In this document: in pieces, positions 7,185 to 13,904 of the stretch
How the letters are laid out: each line of letters begins with the position of its first letter
How positions within the stretch are numbered: position 1 is the first letter of the stretch
Made by a program: the position numbers and the translations under genes
The notes under the pieces: generated by a model
Told to the model about the DNA's origin: nothing
Seen by the model: only the letters and a program-made list of their open reading frames with translations
Databases searched by the model: none
Origin: Acidobacteriota bacterium
GTDB lineage: Bacteria; Acidobacteriota; Terriglobia; Acidiferrales; UBA7541
Assembly (NCBI GenBank): GCA_003131985.1
Contig: PKWH01000166.1
Location: forward strand, 1-13,904
Direction of reading: 5' to 3'
Length of the DNA stretch: 13,904 nucleotides

Positions 7185-8810
7185 ATGCGATGGATTCGAG
7201 CCCTGTTCCTGATCGCAACAATAATTTTGCCGTTGTGGCTCTTCTTCGGCGCCGCACAAATCGGCCACGCGCGCTCTCGTGCGGCCCGCGCAGAAGCGCT
7301 CCACCCAGCGCAGCTCGGTAAAGTAAACTTCCCCACTTCTTGCTCCTCCGCAGCACAACCCACGATGGAAAGGGCCGTCGCGCTTCTGCATTCCTTTCAA
7401 TACCAGCAATCAGAGCAGACGTTCACGGACGCTGCGCAGCAGGATCCTCATTGCGTTATGGCTTATTGGGGAAAAGCAATGGCTCTTTATCACCAACTCT
7501 GGGATTTTCCGGATGAGAGGGACTTGCGCGAAGGCCGGAAGGATTTAGAGGAAGCCGGAAAGATCGGCGGCACGACCCAGCGCGAGGGCGAATATATTTC
7601 CGCGGCTGCTGCGTTCTATCAGGACGACTCTAAGCTTGACCACACAGCACGGGTGCAAGCTTACTCCACGGACATGGAAAAGCTTTACCGTGACAATCCC
7701 AAGGACACGGACGCAGCGGCATTTTATGCTTTGTCGCTTGTTGCCCTAGCGGAATATGGAGAGCAAGGCTCGACCAACCGCAAGAAGGCCCTTGCGATTC
7801 TTGATCCCCTGCTCGTTACCGAGCCCGAGCACCCTGGCGTAGCTCACTACATTATCCACGCAACCGATACGCCGGAGTTGGCTTCCGAAGGCTTGGAAGC
7901 CGCGCGCATGTACGCAAAGATTGCTCCCGATTCGTCGCACGCAATGCACATGCCGTCGCATATTTTCACCCGGCTAGGCCTGTGGCAGGAATCGATCGAT
8001 TCAAACATCGCCGCAATCGCCTCAGCGGCGAAAGCTACGGAGATGCACATGGCTGACGCGCATTATCAAACGCACGCCATGGATTTTCTGGACTACGCGT
8101 ATCTCCAGAGCGGACAAGAAGCAAAGGCGCGTGCTGTGGTGAATGACTTACAGACAGTTCCGGGCGCGCACCACGGGACCATTGAAAATATGCGGGCGAC
8201 GTTCGAAGCGCGCAATGCAATCGAGTTGCACCACTGGAAAGAAGCCGCGTCGCTTGATGTCCCCGAGATTCCGCTGCGCGACCAGGGCATCACTTACTGG
8301 GCCAAGGCCATCGGAGCAGCCCGGAGCGGCGACCTGGATGACGCTAGACAGGACGTTCAAAAGCTCATCGAGGCCAATGACGCATTTGATAAACACGAAA
8401 AGGACATGGGAGACAAAATGTATCCGGGAGAAGGTGTTCAACAGCGCGAAGCGGAGGCGTGGCTGGCTTATGCAGAAGGAAAATCCGGGGAAGCGGTGAA
8501 AATTATGCTGCTAGCCGCCGAGCGGGAAGAAGCCGAACACGTGGATTCTCTTGCCATGCCAGCTCGCGAGATGTTGGGAGACTTATTTCTAGATCTCAAA
8601 CAGCCCTCAAAGGCGCTGGCAGCATACCAAGCGTCGCTAACAATGTCACCGAATAGGTTTGACGGGCTATACGGCGCTGCGCGGGCCGCTGAATCCGCTG
8701 GAAACGCGAAAGAAGTGCGCGAGTATTACTCCCAACTGGCAAAAATTGCCGCGCCTGGCGCGGATCGCTCCGAGCTTCAAGAAGTCAAAGTAAACCTGGC
8801 CGAAAGGTAA
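7185..8810 (+). CDS. Secreted tetratricopeptide-repeat protein
   Basis: 541 residues, function unknown. The N-terminus is a signal peptide or anchor (Met-Arg-Trp-Ile-Arg, then hydrophobic 7-25), so the rest should lie in the periplasm or be membrane-tethered. TPR-like helical pairs run through the mature chain: around 61-104 (ERAVALLHSFQYQQSEQTF...AYWGKAMALY), around residues 230-310 including HAMHMPSHIFTRLGLW, around 355-400, and a clear C-terminal repeat around 470-505 (MLGDLFLDLKQPSKALAAYQ). Cys53 and Cys90 could form a disulphide. I recall similar proteins as common in Acidobacteriota, with no assigned role; scaffold or binding protein is the only safe inference. The ATG has GGAGG 7 nt upstream (7173-7177), just after a strong hairpin. 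Confidence 0.85.
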   Translation: MRWIRALFLIATIILPLWLFFGAAQIGHARSRAARAEALHPAQLGKVNFPTSCSSAAQPTMERAVALLHSFQYQQSEQTFTDAAQQDPHCVMAYWGKAMALYHQLWDFPDERDLREGRKDLEEAGKIGGTTQREGEYISAAAAFYQDDSKLDHTARVQAYSTDMEKLYRDNPKDTDAAAFYALSLVALAEYGEQGSTNRKKALAILDPLLVTEPEHPGVAHYIIHATDTPELASEGLEAARMYAKIAPDSSHAMHMPSHIFTRLGLWQESIDSNIAAIASAAKATEMHMADAHYQTHAMDFLDYAYLQSGQEAKARAVVNDLQTVPGAHHGTIENMRATFEARNAIELHHWKEAASLDVPEIPLRDQGITYWAKAIGAARSGDLDDARQDVQKLIEANDAFDKHEKDMGDKMYPGEGVQQREAEAWLAYAEGKSGEAVKIMLLAAEREEAEHVDSLAMPAREMLGDLFLDLKQPSKALAAYQASLTMSPNRFDGLYGAARAAESAGNAKEVREYYSQLAKIAAPGADRSELQEVKVNLAER

Positions 8811-8953
8811 AAAATCGCCCGTTCCGAAGAGAAAGCGCAACCAGTACCCTCCCCCTGGCCTTGTTCTGGACTTTCGTACAGTTGTGGCCCCGATTACTGT
8901 TAGCGCATATTTATTGTGTAGATTCAGCACTTTTGCAGTCATTTAGACTCGAC

Positions 8954-10525
8954 ATGCGTTACCATTCCTTTCGCAAGGTGTTCGCGCCGGGGCATCGCGG
9001 ACAGTTGATGCACGCCACGGTGGACACAATCGCTCATTTGATGAACTGCGAACAACAGACGGCTCACCGGAAGCCCGACCGAATCGCTAGTGAACAGCGC
9101 AGTGCGAGAGGCCTTGCAGGAGCTTTGCGGGGACTTCTTGCTCCAATGCTCGTCCTGGTGGGCTTGACTTGTGCACTCCCTGCTCGGGGAGCAGCAACGA
9201 CACCGATACAGTGCGGCGCGAACGAAGATCGCGTTTGGGTATATGACTCTCTGGACAGTTTTGACGTAGCACTGAAACTGAAGTGCGGCGAGCCGGTAGA
9301 AATTATTGGCCGGCAAAAGGGCTACGTGAAGATTCGCACTTCCACCGGCAAAGAAGGCTACGTGCCCGAGAAAGCCCTTCCCAAGCCTCCCGAGACGGAA
9401 GAAAATAATCAGAATCCGGGTCAAGCGCAATCCAGCAGGCAGGAAGGCCCGCAATCGATCGCTGCCGCAGCGCGCGCCAATACTTCCGCCAGAAGCACTC
9501 CGGGTGCTGGTCCCAAGCCGGTTGAAGCCGCTTCCACAAGCGTGAATCAGACGAAATCTACTGCCGTGGTATCTGCTCCAGCACGAGATTCGAATGAGAG
9601 CGCCAGTTCCGCGGCGCGGACAACAGGAAGTCCAGCCGAAACGAACAGTTCCACCGCAGCTACGGCGGACGCTGGCAATCAAGAGAAGGCTAAACCTCAA
9701 CCAATCCCGGCGCACTCCCAGACCAAGCCGATTACACATCCCCCTGCGCATTCGACGGCGAGCCCGGCCGATTCAGCAAACGCCGACTCGAAAACCGCAT
9801 CAGCGAGCCAGGGCAAGACGAAATCTGCCTCTTCGAGTACTTCGGCGGCGAACACTAAAAGCGTTGCAACAAAGACGAGTTCAAGCAAGCCTGTTTCAGT
9901 TTCCAACGCATCGGTGGCGGCCCCTACATCTGCTTCCTCAGCGCCAAGCAAAATCGAACTTGCTGACAATCTGCCCACCGAGCCCGCCGCATCGAGCGGA
10001 AGCATTCGAGCTGCGGCGATTCCACGCGACCCCGATGAGGAAGAAGAGCCCGTCATGAAGCCGCTGGAAAATAAAGAGGCTTGCACAATTTATTTCTCGG
10101 CATACGGCCTCTCGCCGAATCAGTACAAGTGGATGACGCGGAACCGCGGCAAGAGTTTCCCCGGTATCTGTCCCGCCCCTGCTCCGGCCATGGTGGATTT
10201 CATCGTCATCTTTACGCACGATGCGGACTTTTATAACGGCACGATGCCCACGCCCGTTCACACGGATAAGAATGGGTTTTCAGATTTCACACCTCTGACC
10301 ACCGTTGACACCGCCGTGGTCTCGCCCTCCGAAGCCGATAAGAACCGGCGCGAGTATGTTTGGGTGTTTCATACGAAGAGGGGTACTTTTGATCCGGCGA
10401 AATTCTCGCCCAAGCGCCGGCCGTTGTTTTCGACCACGGAATCGAATAAGCTCGGTACGGCAGCCGGAGGCCGCTCAGCGGAAGACGCATTGCGCTTTAT
10501 TGAGCAGCACGGCGTCGATCGCTGA
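8954..10525 (+). CDS. Secreted SH3-like domain protein with long disordered linker and unknown C-terminal domain
   Basis: 523 residues from the chosen ATG, function unknown. A hydrophobic stretch ending ALPARGA (about 57-79) is a signal sequence. A bacterial SH3-like domain follows (about 87-145): RVWVYDSLD, a turn, EPVEIIGRQKGYVKIR, then GKEGYVPEKAL, with Cys87 and Cys111 placed to form a disulphide. Such domains often bind cell-wall peptides. About 215 residues rich in Ser, Ala, Thr, Pro and Lys form a disordered linker. The C-terminal 160 residues (about 360-523, from an acidic EEEEP patch through YLSAYG-like and VWVFHTKRGTFDP segments) look folded and unrecognised. The start is uncertain: TTG 8861 opens the frame but 8861-8953 has non-coding-like codon use; ATG 9008 and 9041 are also possible and would give a shorter n-region. 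No start has a good ribosome binding site. Confidence 0.75.
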   Translation: MRYHSFRKVFAPGHRGQLMHATVDTIAHLMNCEQQTAHRKPDRIASEQRSARGLAGALRGLLAPMLVLVGLTCALPARGAATTPIQCGANEDRVWVYDSLDSFDVALKLKCGEPVEIIGRQKGYVKIRTSTGKEGYVPEKALPKPPETEENNQNPGQAQSSRQEGPQSIAAAARANTSARSTPGAGPKPVEAASTSVNQTKSTAVVSAPARDSNESASSAARTTGSPAETNSSTAATADAGNQEKAKPQPIPAHSQTKPITHPPAHSTASPADSANADSKTASASQGKTKSASSSTSAANTKSVATKTSSSKPVSVSNASVAAPTSASSAPSKIELADNLPTEPAASSGSIRAAAIPRDPDEEEEPVMKPLENKEACTIYFSAYGLSPNQYKWMTRNRGKSFPGICPAPAPAMVDFIVIFTHDADFYNGTMPTPVHTDKNGFSDFTPLTTVDTAVVSPSEADKNRREYVWVFHTKRGTFDPAKFSPKRRPLFSTTESNKLGTAAGGRSAEDALRFIEQHGVDR

Positions 10526-10598
10526 AACGAGCCGGTGTTTCGCTAACGCCCCAGTTTGACCCACCGTTAGAAAAGAATCACACTCCTATTTTCATTCG

Positions 10599-10627
10599 TT
10601 GAAAGCAGGCACCGATTACCCTAGAAC
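10599..10627 (+). promoter_or_regulatory. Sigma70-type promoter for the radical SAM gene, near-leaderless
   Basis: TTGAAA (10599-10604, five of six to consensus), a 17-nt spacer, then TAGAAC (10622-10627, four of six). The expected transcription start is about 10634, only about 4 nt before ATG 10638 or about 10 nt before the in-frame ATG 10644. This fits the lack of any Shine-Dalgarno there. Confidence 0.5.
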
Positions 10628-10637
10628 TAGCATCTAG

Positions 10638-11720
10638 ATGATTATGACTTCGAGAGCCGTCAATCCGAGCATTACGCCTCGCGAAATCCTTACTTCGTGG
10701 GGACGCATTTTAACCGGCAGAGTGCCTTTGCTCTCCATTGAGATCACGCGTGAATGTCCGCTGAGCTGCCCAGGCTGCTACGCCTATGGCGATACGCATC
10801 TGTCGGGCGGCGTTACGTTGCGGGATTTGGCAGACAAGCGAGGAGATGCCCTGGTCGAGGGCGTGCTTGGCCTCGTGCGCCAACACAAACCTATGCATGT
10901 CTCTCTGGTGGGCGGCGAACCCCTGGTTCGGCACCGCGAACTCAGCCGCATTTTGCCGGCGCTTAGCGACATGTCCGTGTTCACTCTGGTAGTCACCAGC
11001 GCCGTGATTCCCATCCCTGAAGAATGGATGAAGATACCTCGACTACGCGTTGCGGTATCGGTGGACGGCCTGCCTGAAGATCACGACGTCCGGCGGAAAC
11101 CTGCCACGTACGAGCGCATTCTAAAAAATATCGAAGGGCGAGAAGTGAATATTCACTGGGTGATAACGCGGCCCATGCTCGCGCGGCCGGGCTACCTGGA
11201 AGAATATGTTGCCTACTGGAATGCCCGCCCGGAGGTAAACAGAATCTGGGTGAGCCTCTACACCCCGCAAATTGGCGAGCAGAGCGTGGAAATGCTTACT
11301 CGTGAGGATCGCGAAACTCTTGCCAGAGAGCTTCCGGCGATGACCTCAAAATATCCCAAGCTCCTGATAAATGAAGGTGTCGCGAAGGCTTTCGTAAACC
11401 CTCCCAACAACCCGAACGAATGTCTCTTTTCCAAAATGTCCGCGAATTATTCCGCCGACCTGAAAAGCCGGGTGGAACCGTGCGTTTTCGGCGGCACGCC
11501 GGATTGCTCGCAATGCGGCTGCGCCATCAGCAGCGGTCTGCATTGGATTCAGACTGTAAAGGTGGCGGGGCCGTTGAAAGTGAAGCATTTCGTGGGAGGC
11601 TCGGTCGGCGTCGGGCTGGCGATGAATCGTCTCAGGTCAGGCTCGCTACGTCCGTCTCGGTGGAACGCCCGCAAGCCGAACAAGGCTGCGACACCGGATT
11701 TCGTACAAATACAACCCTAG
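10638..11720 (+). CDS. Radical SAM enzyme with C-terminal cysteine cluster
   Basis: 360 residues, cytoplasmic. The radical SAM signature CPLSCPGC (Cys40, Cys44, Cys47) should hold the [4Fe-4S] cluster that cleaves S-adenosylmethionine, and GGEP (92-95) is the SAM-contact motif. The N-terminal stretch SIEITRECPLSCPGCYAYG fits the family that includes peptide- and lipid-modifying members. A C-terminal set, Cys262, Cys282, Cys290, Cys293 and Cys295 (CxxCxC at the end), could bind an auxiliary iron-sulphur cluster; it does not fit the SPASM spacing exactly. The substrate is unknown: no precursor-peptide gene or hopanoid gene is next door. Two ATGs are possible (10638, 10644); neither has a Shine-Dalgarno and a good promoter sits immediately upstream, so the mRNA may be leaderless. 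The C-terminal 65 residues after the cysteines are basic and unrecognised. Confidence 0.85.
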   Translation: MIMTSRAVNPSITPREILTSWGRILTGRVPLLSIEITRECPLSCPGCYAYGDTHLSGGVTLRDLADKRGDALVEGVLGLVRQHKPMHVSLVGGEPLVRHRELSRILPALSDMSVFTLVVTSAVIPIPEEWMKIPRLRVAVSVDGLPEDHDVRRKPATYERILKNIEGREVNIHWVITRPMLARPGYLEEYVAYWNARPEVNRIWVSLYTPQIGEQSVEMLTREDRETLARELPAMTSKYPKLLINEGVAKAFVNPPNNPNECLFSKMSANYSADLKSRVEPCVFGGTPDCSQCGCAISSGLHWIQTVKVAGPLKVKHFVGGSVGVGLAMNRLRSGSLRPSRWNARKPNKAATPDFVQIQP

Positions 11721-12064
11721 CTGCAAATGTGCTTTTGATTTTGCTATCTTCCGTTTTCCTGCAGATAGACCATCGTTGCGCATGCCTGTGCATGGCTGCG
11801 ATTTACATCTTGTAACCGCCAGATACTAGATGGCTTGAAGAACCCTAAGAGAGCTAAGGGTCATCCGTACGGGTTTTACAGGCCTTATGGTATGGCAGAT
11901 ATTCAGCTGAAGTAGGACCATCCACGAGTCGCAGCCGCACTAACGAATTCCAACGGCTGATGGCGAATGTGCACAAAGGAACAGATTTTCTAAGTCCATT
12001 CGGGTACTAATAGCCCAGTCGCTCAATCGTTCTTAGATTTTAAATTTAAAGGAGTGAGAAAATT
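11721..12064 (+). other. 344-nt non-coding stretch, probable leader of the SYLF gene
   Basis: No gene was found. Visible elements are an inverted repeat TTACA-TCT-TGTAA (11803-11815), a perfect palindrome TTCAGCTGAA (11902-11911), and AACCCT (11841-11846) that can pair with AGGGT (11857-11861) or, alternatively, through AACCC with GGGTT (11871-11875). An A/T-rich tract ends in AAAGGAG (12048-12054), the ribosome binding site of the SYLF gene. No known riboswitch class is recognised. No clear terminator follows the radical SAM gene. Confidence 0.4.
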
Positions 12065-12745
12065 ATGTCGAAACACTTTCTAACATGTTCGGCTTTAGCC
12101 CTGTTTTTGATTATGCCCGCAGTTTCATCCGCCTCTTCCGACAAGGAAGACGACGCAAGCCGCGCACAGAGGGCCGCCACCGTCTTTCAAGAGATCATGA
12201 ACGCGCCAGACAATATTCCTCAGGATGTGTTGAATAAGGCGCAATGCATCGCGATCGTCCCGGGGGACAAGAAGTTTGCGTTCATTTTCGGCGCTGACTA
12301 CGGGCGCGGGCTCGCAGTTTGCCGCACGGAACACGGCTGGGGCGCGCCAATCTTCCTTGCAGTCGAAGGCGGCAGCTTCGGTTATCAAATCGGCGGCTCG
12401 TCAACCGATCTGATTCTGCTTTTCATGAACGACCACGCGCTACACAGCTTGCTGAGCGATAAATTCAAGCTGGGTGGCGACGCCACGGTCGCGGCTGGTC
12501 CCGTTGGACGTCAGGCTTCTGCAACCACTGACCTAAAATTAACTGCTGAGATTCTGTCCTATTCCCGCAGCAAAGGCGTTTTCGCGGGCGTGAGTTTGGA
12601 TGGGACCGTCGTGCAGGCGGATAAGAGTGGAGACGAAGCAATGTATGGCGCAGGCGTATCGCGACACGATGTTCTGGACGGAAGCGTTCACACACCGGAG
12701 TCAGCACGTCAATTGGTGCACGAACTAGACAAGTATTCGAGGTAA
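12065..12745 (+). CDS. SYLF/Ysc84-domain lipid-binding protein, secreted
   Basis: 226 residues. A signal peptide (about 1-23, ending VSSASS) precedes a SYLF domain (DUF500/Ysc84 family) over about 35-224. Family features seen are IPQDVLNKAQCIAIVPG, FGADYGRGLAVCR, WGAPIFLAVEGGSFGYQIGG, a TDLILLFMN segment, GGDATVAAGPVGR, AEILSYSRSKGVFAGVSLDG and a late MYGAGVS. Eukaryotic SYLF domains bind phosphoinositides; the bacterial ones are secreted or periplasmic and poorly understood, so a membrane-lipid role is inferred. AAAGGAG lies 10 nt before the ATG. The gene stands alone, with a 344-nt upstream stretch and a strong hairpin 22 nt after its stop. Confidence 0.92.
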   Translation: MSKHFLTCSALALFLIMPAVSSASSDKEDDASRAQRAATVFQEIMNAPDNIPQDVLNKAQCIAIVPGDKKFAFIFGADYGRGLAVCRTEHGWGAPIFLAVEGGSFGYQIGGSSTDLILLFMNDHALHSLLSDKFKLGGDATVAAGPVGRQASATTDLKLTAEILSYSRSKGVFAGVSLDGTVVQADKSGDEAMYGAGVSRHDVLDGSVHTPESARQLVHELDKYSR

Positions 12746-12767
12746 GTAACGAGCCTAACAGCGCGGG

Positions 12768-12795
12768 CGAGGAGGCTCTCGTAATTGCCTCCTCG
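12768..12795 (+). terminator. 9-bp perfect hairpin after the SYLF gene
   Basis: CGAGGAGGC (12768-12776) pairs with GCCTCCTCG (12787-12795) around a 10-nt loop, 22 nt after the stop codon. It is very G+C-rich but no T-run follows, so it may be a U-tract-less terminator or mark an mRNA 3' end. Confidence 0.45.
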
Positions 12796-12860
12796 GCTTC
12801 GCTCCCCACTGCAAGCCGTAGTGCCGGTAAAACCTCACAATACCCAACAGCGCGGCGACT

Positions 12861-12891
12861 TTGCCTTGCTGGTCTTGAAGTAAGATACATT
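12861..12891 (+). promoter_or_regulatory. Possible leaderless-type promoter of the acyl-CoA synthetase gene
   Basis: TACATT (12886-12891) fits the TAnnnT -10 pattern and lies 6 nt before ATG 12898, which would place the transcription start at or next to the A of the ATG. TTGCCT (12861-12866) is a possible -35 at a long 19-nt spacing. The ATG has no Shine-Dalgarno. The match is weak by itself. Confidence 0.25.
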
Positions 12892-12897
12892 GTCCCG

Positions 12898-13904
12898 ATG
12901 GCGCGCCAATCTCTAGTCGAATTCTTTCCGGAATATGCCCGCCGAAGTGGCGATATTGCCTTTATCCGCCACCGCGGATACCGCATTCAGCGATTGACCT
13001 ACAGCCACATCTCCGTCGAAGCCCAACGGTTCGCGCGAGAACTGGAAGCCCGCGGAATCGGCAAGGGCGACGCTGTTTTGCTCTGGGCGGAGAATTCGCC
13101 GGAATGGGCGGTTGTGTTCTGGGGATGCATCCTGCGCGGTGCGGTGGTGGTCCCGATCGACCAAATCTCTACCGCTGAATTCGCATCGCGTGTGGCACAG
13201 CAGGTCAACGCAAAGCTGCTCGTTTACTCGCAAGGGATTTCCGCGCCGGCTCTGCCAATTCCTTACTTAGCGACCGATTCTATCTCCGAAATTATCGCCC
13301 GGCATTCCGACACAGCCTACCCTTCCCCGCAACTTTCGCGGCAGGATGTTTTGGAGATTGTCTTCACATCGGGCACGACTTCTGAGCCCCGCGGCGTGGT
13401 GATCACCCATGGAAATGTCCTTGCAAACATCGAGCCCCTGGAACGTGAAATCAAGAAATATCTCCGCTACGAAAGAATCTTTCATCCGCTGCGATTTCTC
13501 AACCTGCTGCCGTTGAGCCATATTTTCGGCCAGCTACTTGCGTTATTCATACCGCCCATGCTGGGTGCCGGCACTATCTTCCTCGATTCGCTGAGGCCAT
13601 CGGAACTGTTAGAGACCGTTCGGCGGGAGCGCGTGTCGGTGCTGATCGCTGTGCCGCGCGTAATCGAATCGCTCCAGCGCGAAATCGAACGGCAGTTTGA
13701 AAGCGAAGGCCGAATCGAGCAATTCAGGAAGGACATTGTTGCTTCGGAAAAGGAACACTTTTTTCTGCGCTGGTGGCGATTTCGTCGAATCCACCGCCGC
13801 CTCGGCTGGAAATTCTGGGCCTTCATTTCCGGCGGCGCCGCGCTGCCGGCGGCGACGGAATCGTTCTGGAACCGGCTCGGTTACGCTGTAATTCAAGGTT
13901 ACGG
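12898..13904 (+). CDS. Long-chain acyl-CoA synthetase (AMP-forming), N-terminal part cut by right edge
   Basis: An open frame from ATG 12898 runs 335 full codons and off the window. It belongs to the ANL adenylate-forming superfamily, which activates a carboxylate with ATP, releasing pyrophosphate, then transfers the acyl group to CoA. The nucleotide-binding loop is TSGTTSEPRGV (157-167), with Arg where Lys is commoner. LPLSHIFG (204-211), the FISGGAALP motif (309-317) and VIQGYG (331-336), the start of the YGxTE motif, follow in the right order and spacing. A charged Trp/Arg-rich segment (about 290-308, RWWRFRRIHRRLGWKFW) resembles the membrane-proximal insert of long-chain ligases, so a fatty-acid substrate is likely. 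The C-terminal lid domain lies outside the window. No in-frame start exists just upstream and there is no clear ribosome binding site. Confidence 0.9.
   Translation, partial: MARQSLVEFFPEYARRSGDIAFIRHRGYRIQRLTYSHISVEAQRFARELEARGIGKGDAVLLWAENSPEWAVVFWGCILRGAVVVPIDQISTAEFASRVAQQVNAKLLVYSQGISAPALPIPYLATDSISEIIARHSDTAYPSPQLSRQDVLEIVFTSGTTSEPRGVVITHGNVLANIEPLEREIKKYLRYERIFHPLRFLNLLPLSHIFGQLLALFIPPMLGAGTIFLDSLRPSELLETVRRERVSVLIAVPRVIESLQREIERQFESEGRIEQFRKDIVASEKEHFFLRWWRFRRIHRRLGWKFWAFISGGAALPAATESFWNRLGYAVIQGY

Noticed and set aside
6628..7356. 242-codon minus-strand frame over ppa and the start of the TPR gene
   Set aside because: It is antisense to an unmistakable pyrophosphatase with all catalytic residues; no protein features of its own.
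8939..9751. 270-codon minus-strand frame
   Set aside because: It is antisense to the SH3-like protein; Arg/Ser/Cys-rich translation without domains.
11420..11815. 131-codon plus-strand frame over the end of the radical SAM gene
   Set aside because: Most of it is an alternative frame of the radical SAM C-terminus; the short tail beyond 11720 shows no coding features.
11841..11880. Possible known riboswitch (c-di-GMP, fluoride, TPP, cobalamin) before the SYLF gene
   Set aside because: I compared from memory the conserved cores of these classes and none fits; only generic stems remain.
12465..13233. Minus-strand frames (12465-12986 and 12913-13233)
   Set aside because: They run antisense to the SYLF and acyl-CoA synthetase genes, both well supported on the plus strand.

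Overview
The window looks like an ordinary chromosomal stretch of an Acidobacteriota genome (Koribacter/Solibacter-like relatives). This is inferred from gene content, not from a marker gene. The pointers are a diheme cytochrome of the photosynthetic-reaction-centre cytochrome-subunit type in a non-phototroph, a secreted TPR protein of a type common in that phylum, moderately high G+C, and single genes rather than long operons. There is no rRNA, tRNA, CRISPR array, transposase, integrase or phage gene, and no clear sign of recent transfer.

Layout, left to right. The left edge holds the start of a class II fumarase gene on the minus strand (1-149), with a possible 43-codon ORF just upstream. 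Divergent from it is a 912-residue inner-membrane protein with two pentapeptide-repeat beta-helices separated by five membrane segments (490-3228). It converges with, and overlaps by 29 bp, a minus-strand gene for a secreted diheme c-type cytochrome with a LolA-like C-terminal domain (3200-4474). After a divergent intergenic region come four plus-strand genes: an ArnT-like GT-C glycosyltransferase (4684-6522), family I inorganic pyrophosphatase (6556-7101), a secreted TPR protein (7185-8810) and a secreted SH3-like protein with a long disordered linker (8954-10525). Next are a radical SAM enzyme with a C-terminal cysteine cluster (10638-11720), a 344-nt non-coding stretch, a SYLF/Ysc84 lipid-binding protein (12065-12745) and the first 1007 nt of an acyl-CoA synthetase (12898 to the right edge).

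The genes do not form one pathway. Fumarase, pyrophosphatase and acyl-CoA synthetase are housekeeping; pyrophosphatase would pull forward pyrophosphate-releasing reactions such as that of the acyl-CoA synthetase. Most of the rest is envelope-directed: the membrane pentapeptide protein, cytochrome, glycosyltransferase, TPR protein, SH3 protein and SYLF protein. Only the glycosyltransferase-pyrophosphatase pair (33-nt gap) is close enough to suggest co-transcription.

The best candidates for undescribed biology are the two-sided pentapeptide-repeat membrane protein, the radical SAM enzyme with its extra cysteine cluster and near-leaderless promoter, the 15-bp hairpin just before the TPR gene's ribosome binding site, and the unexplained leader of the SYLF gene. 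No defence or mobile system was found.
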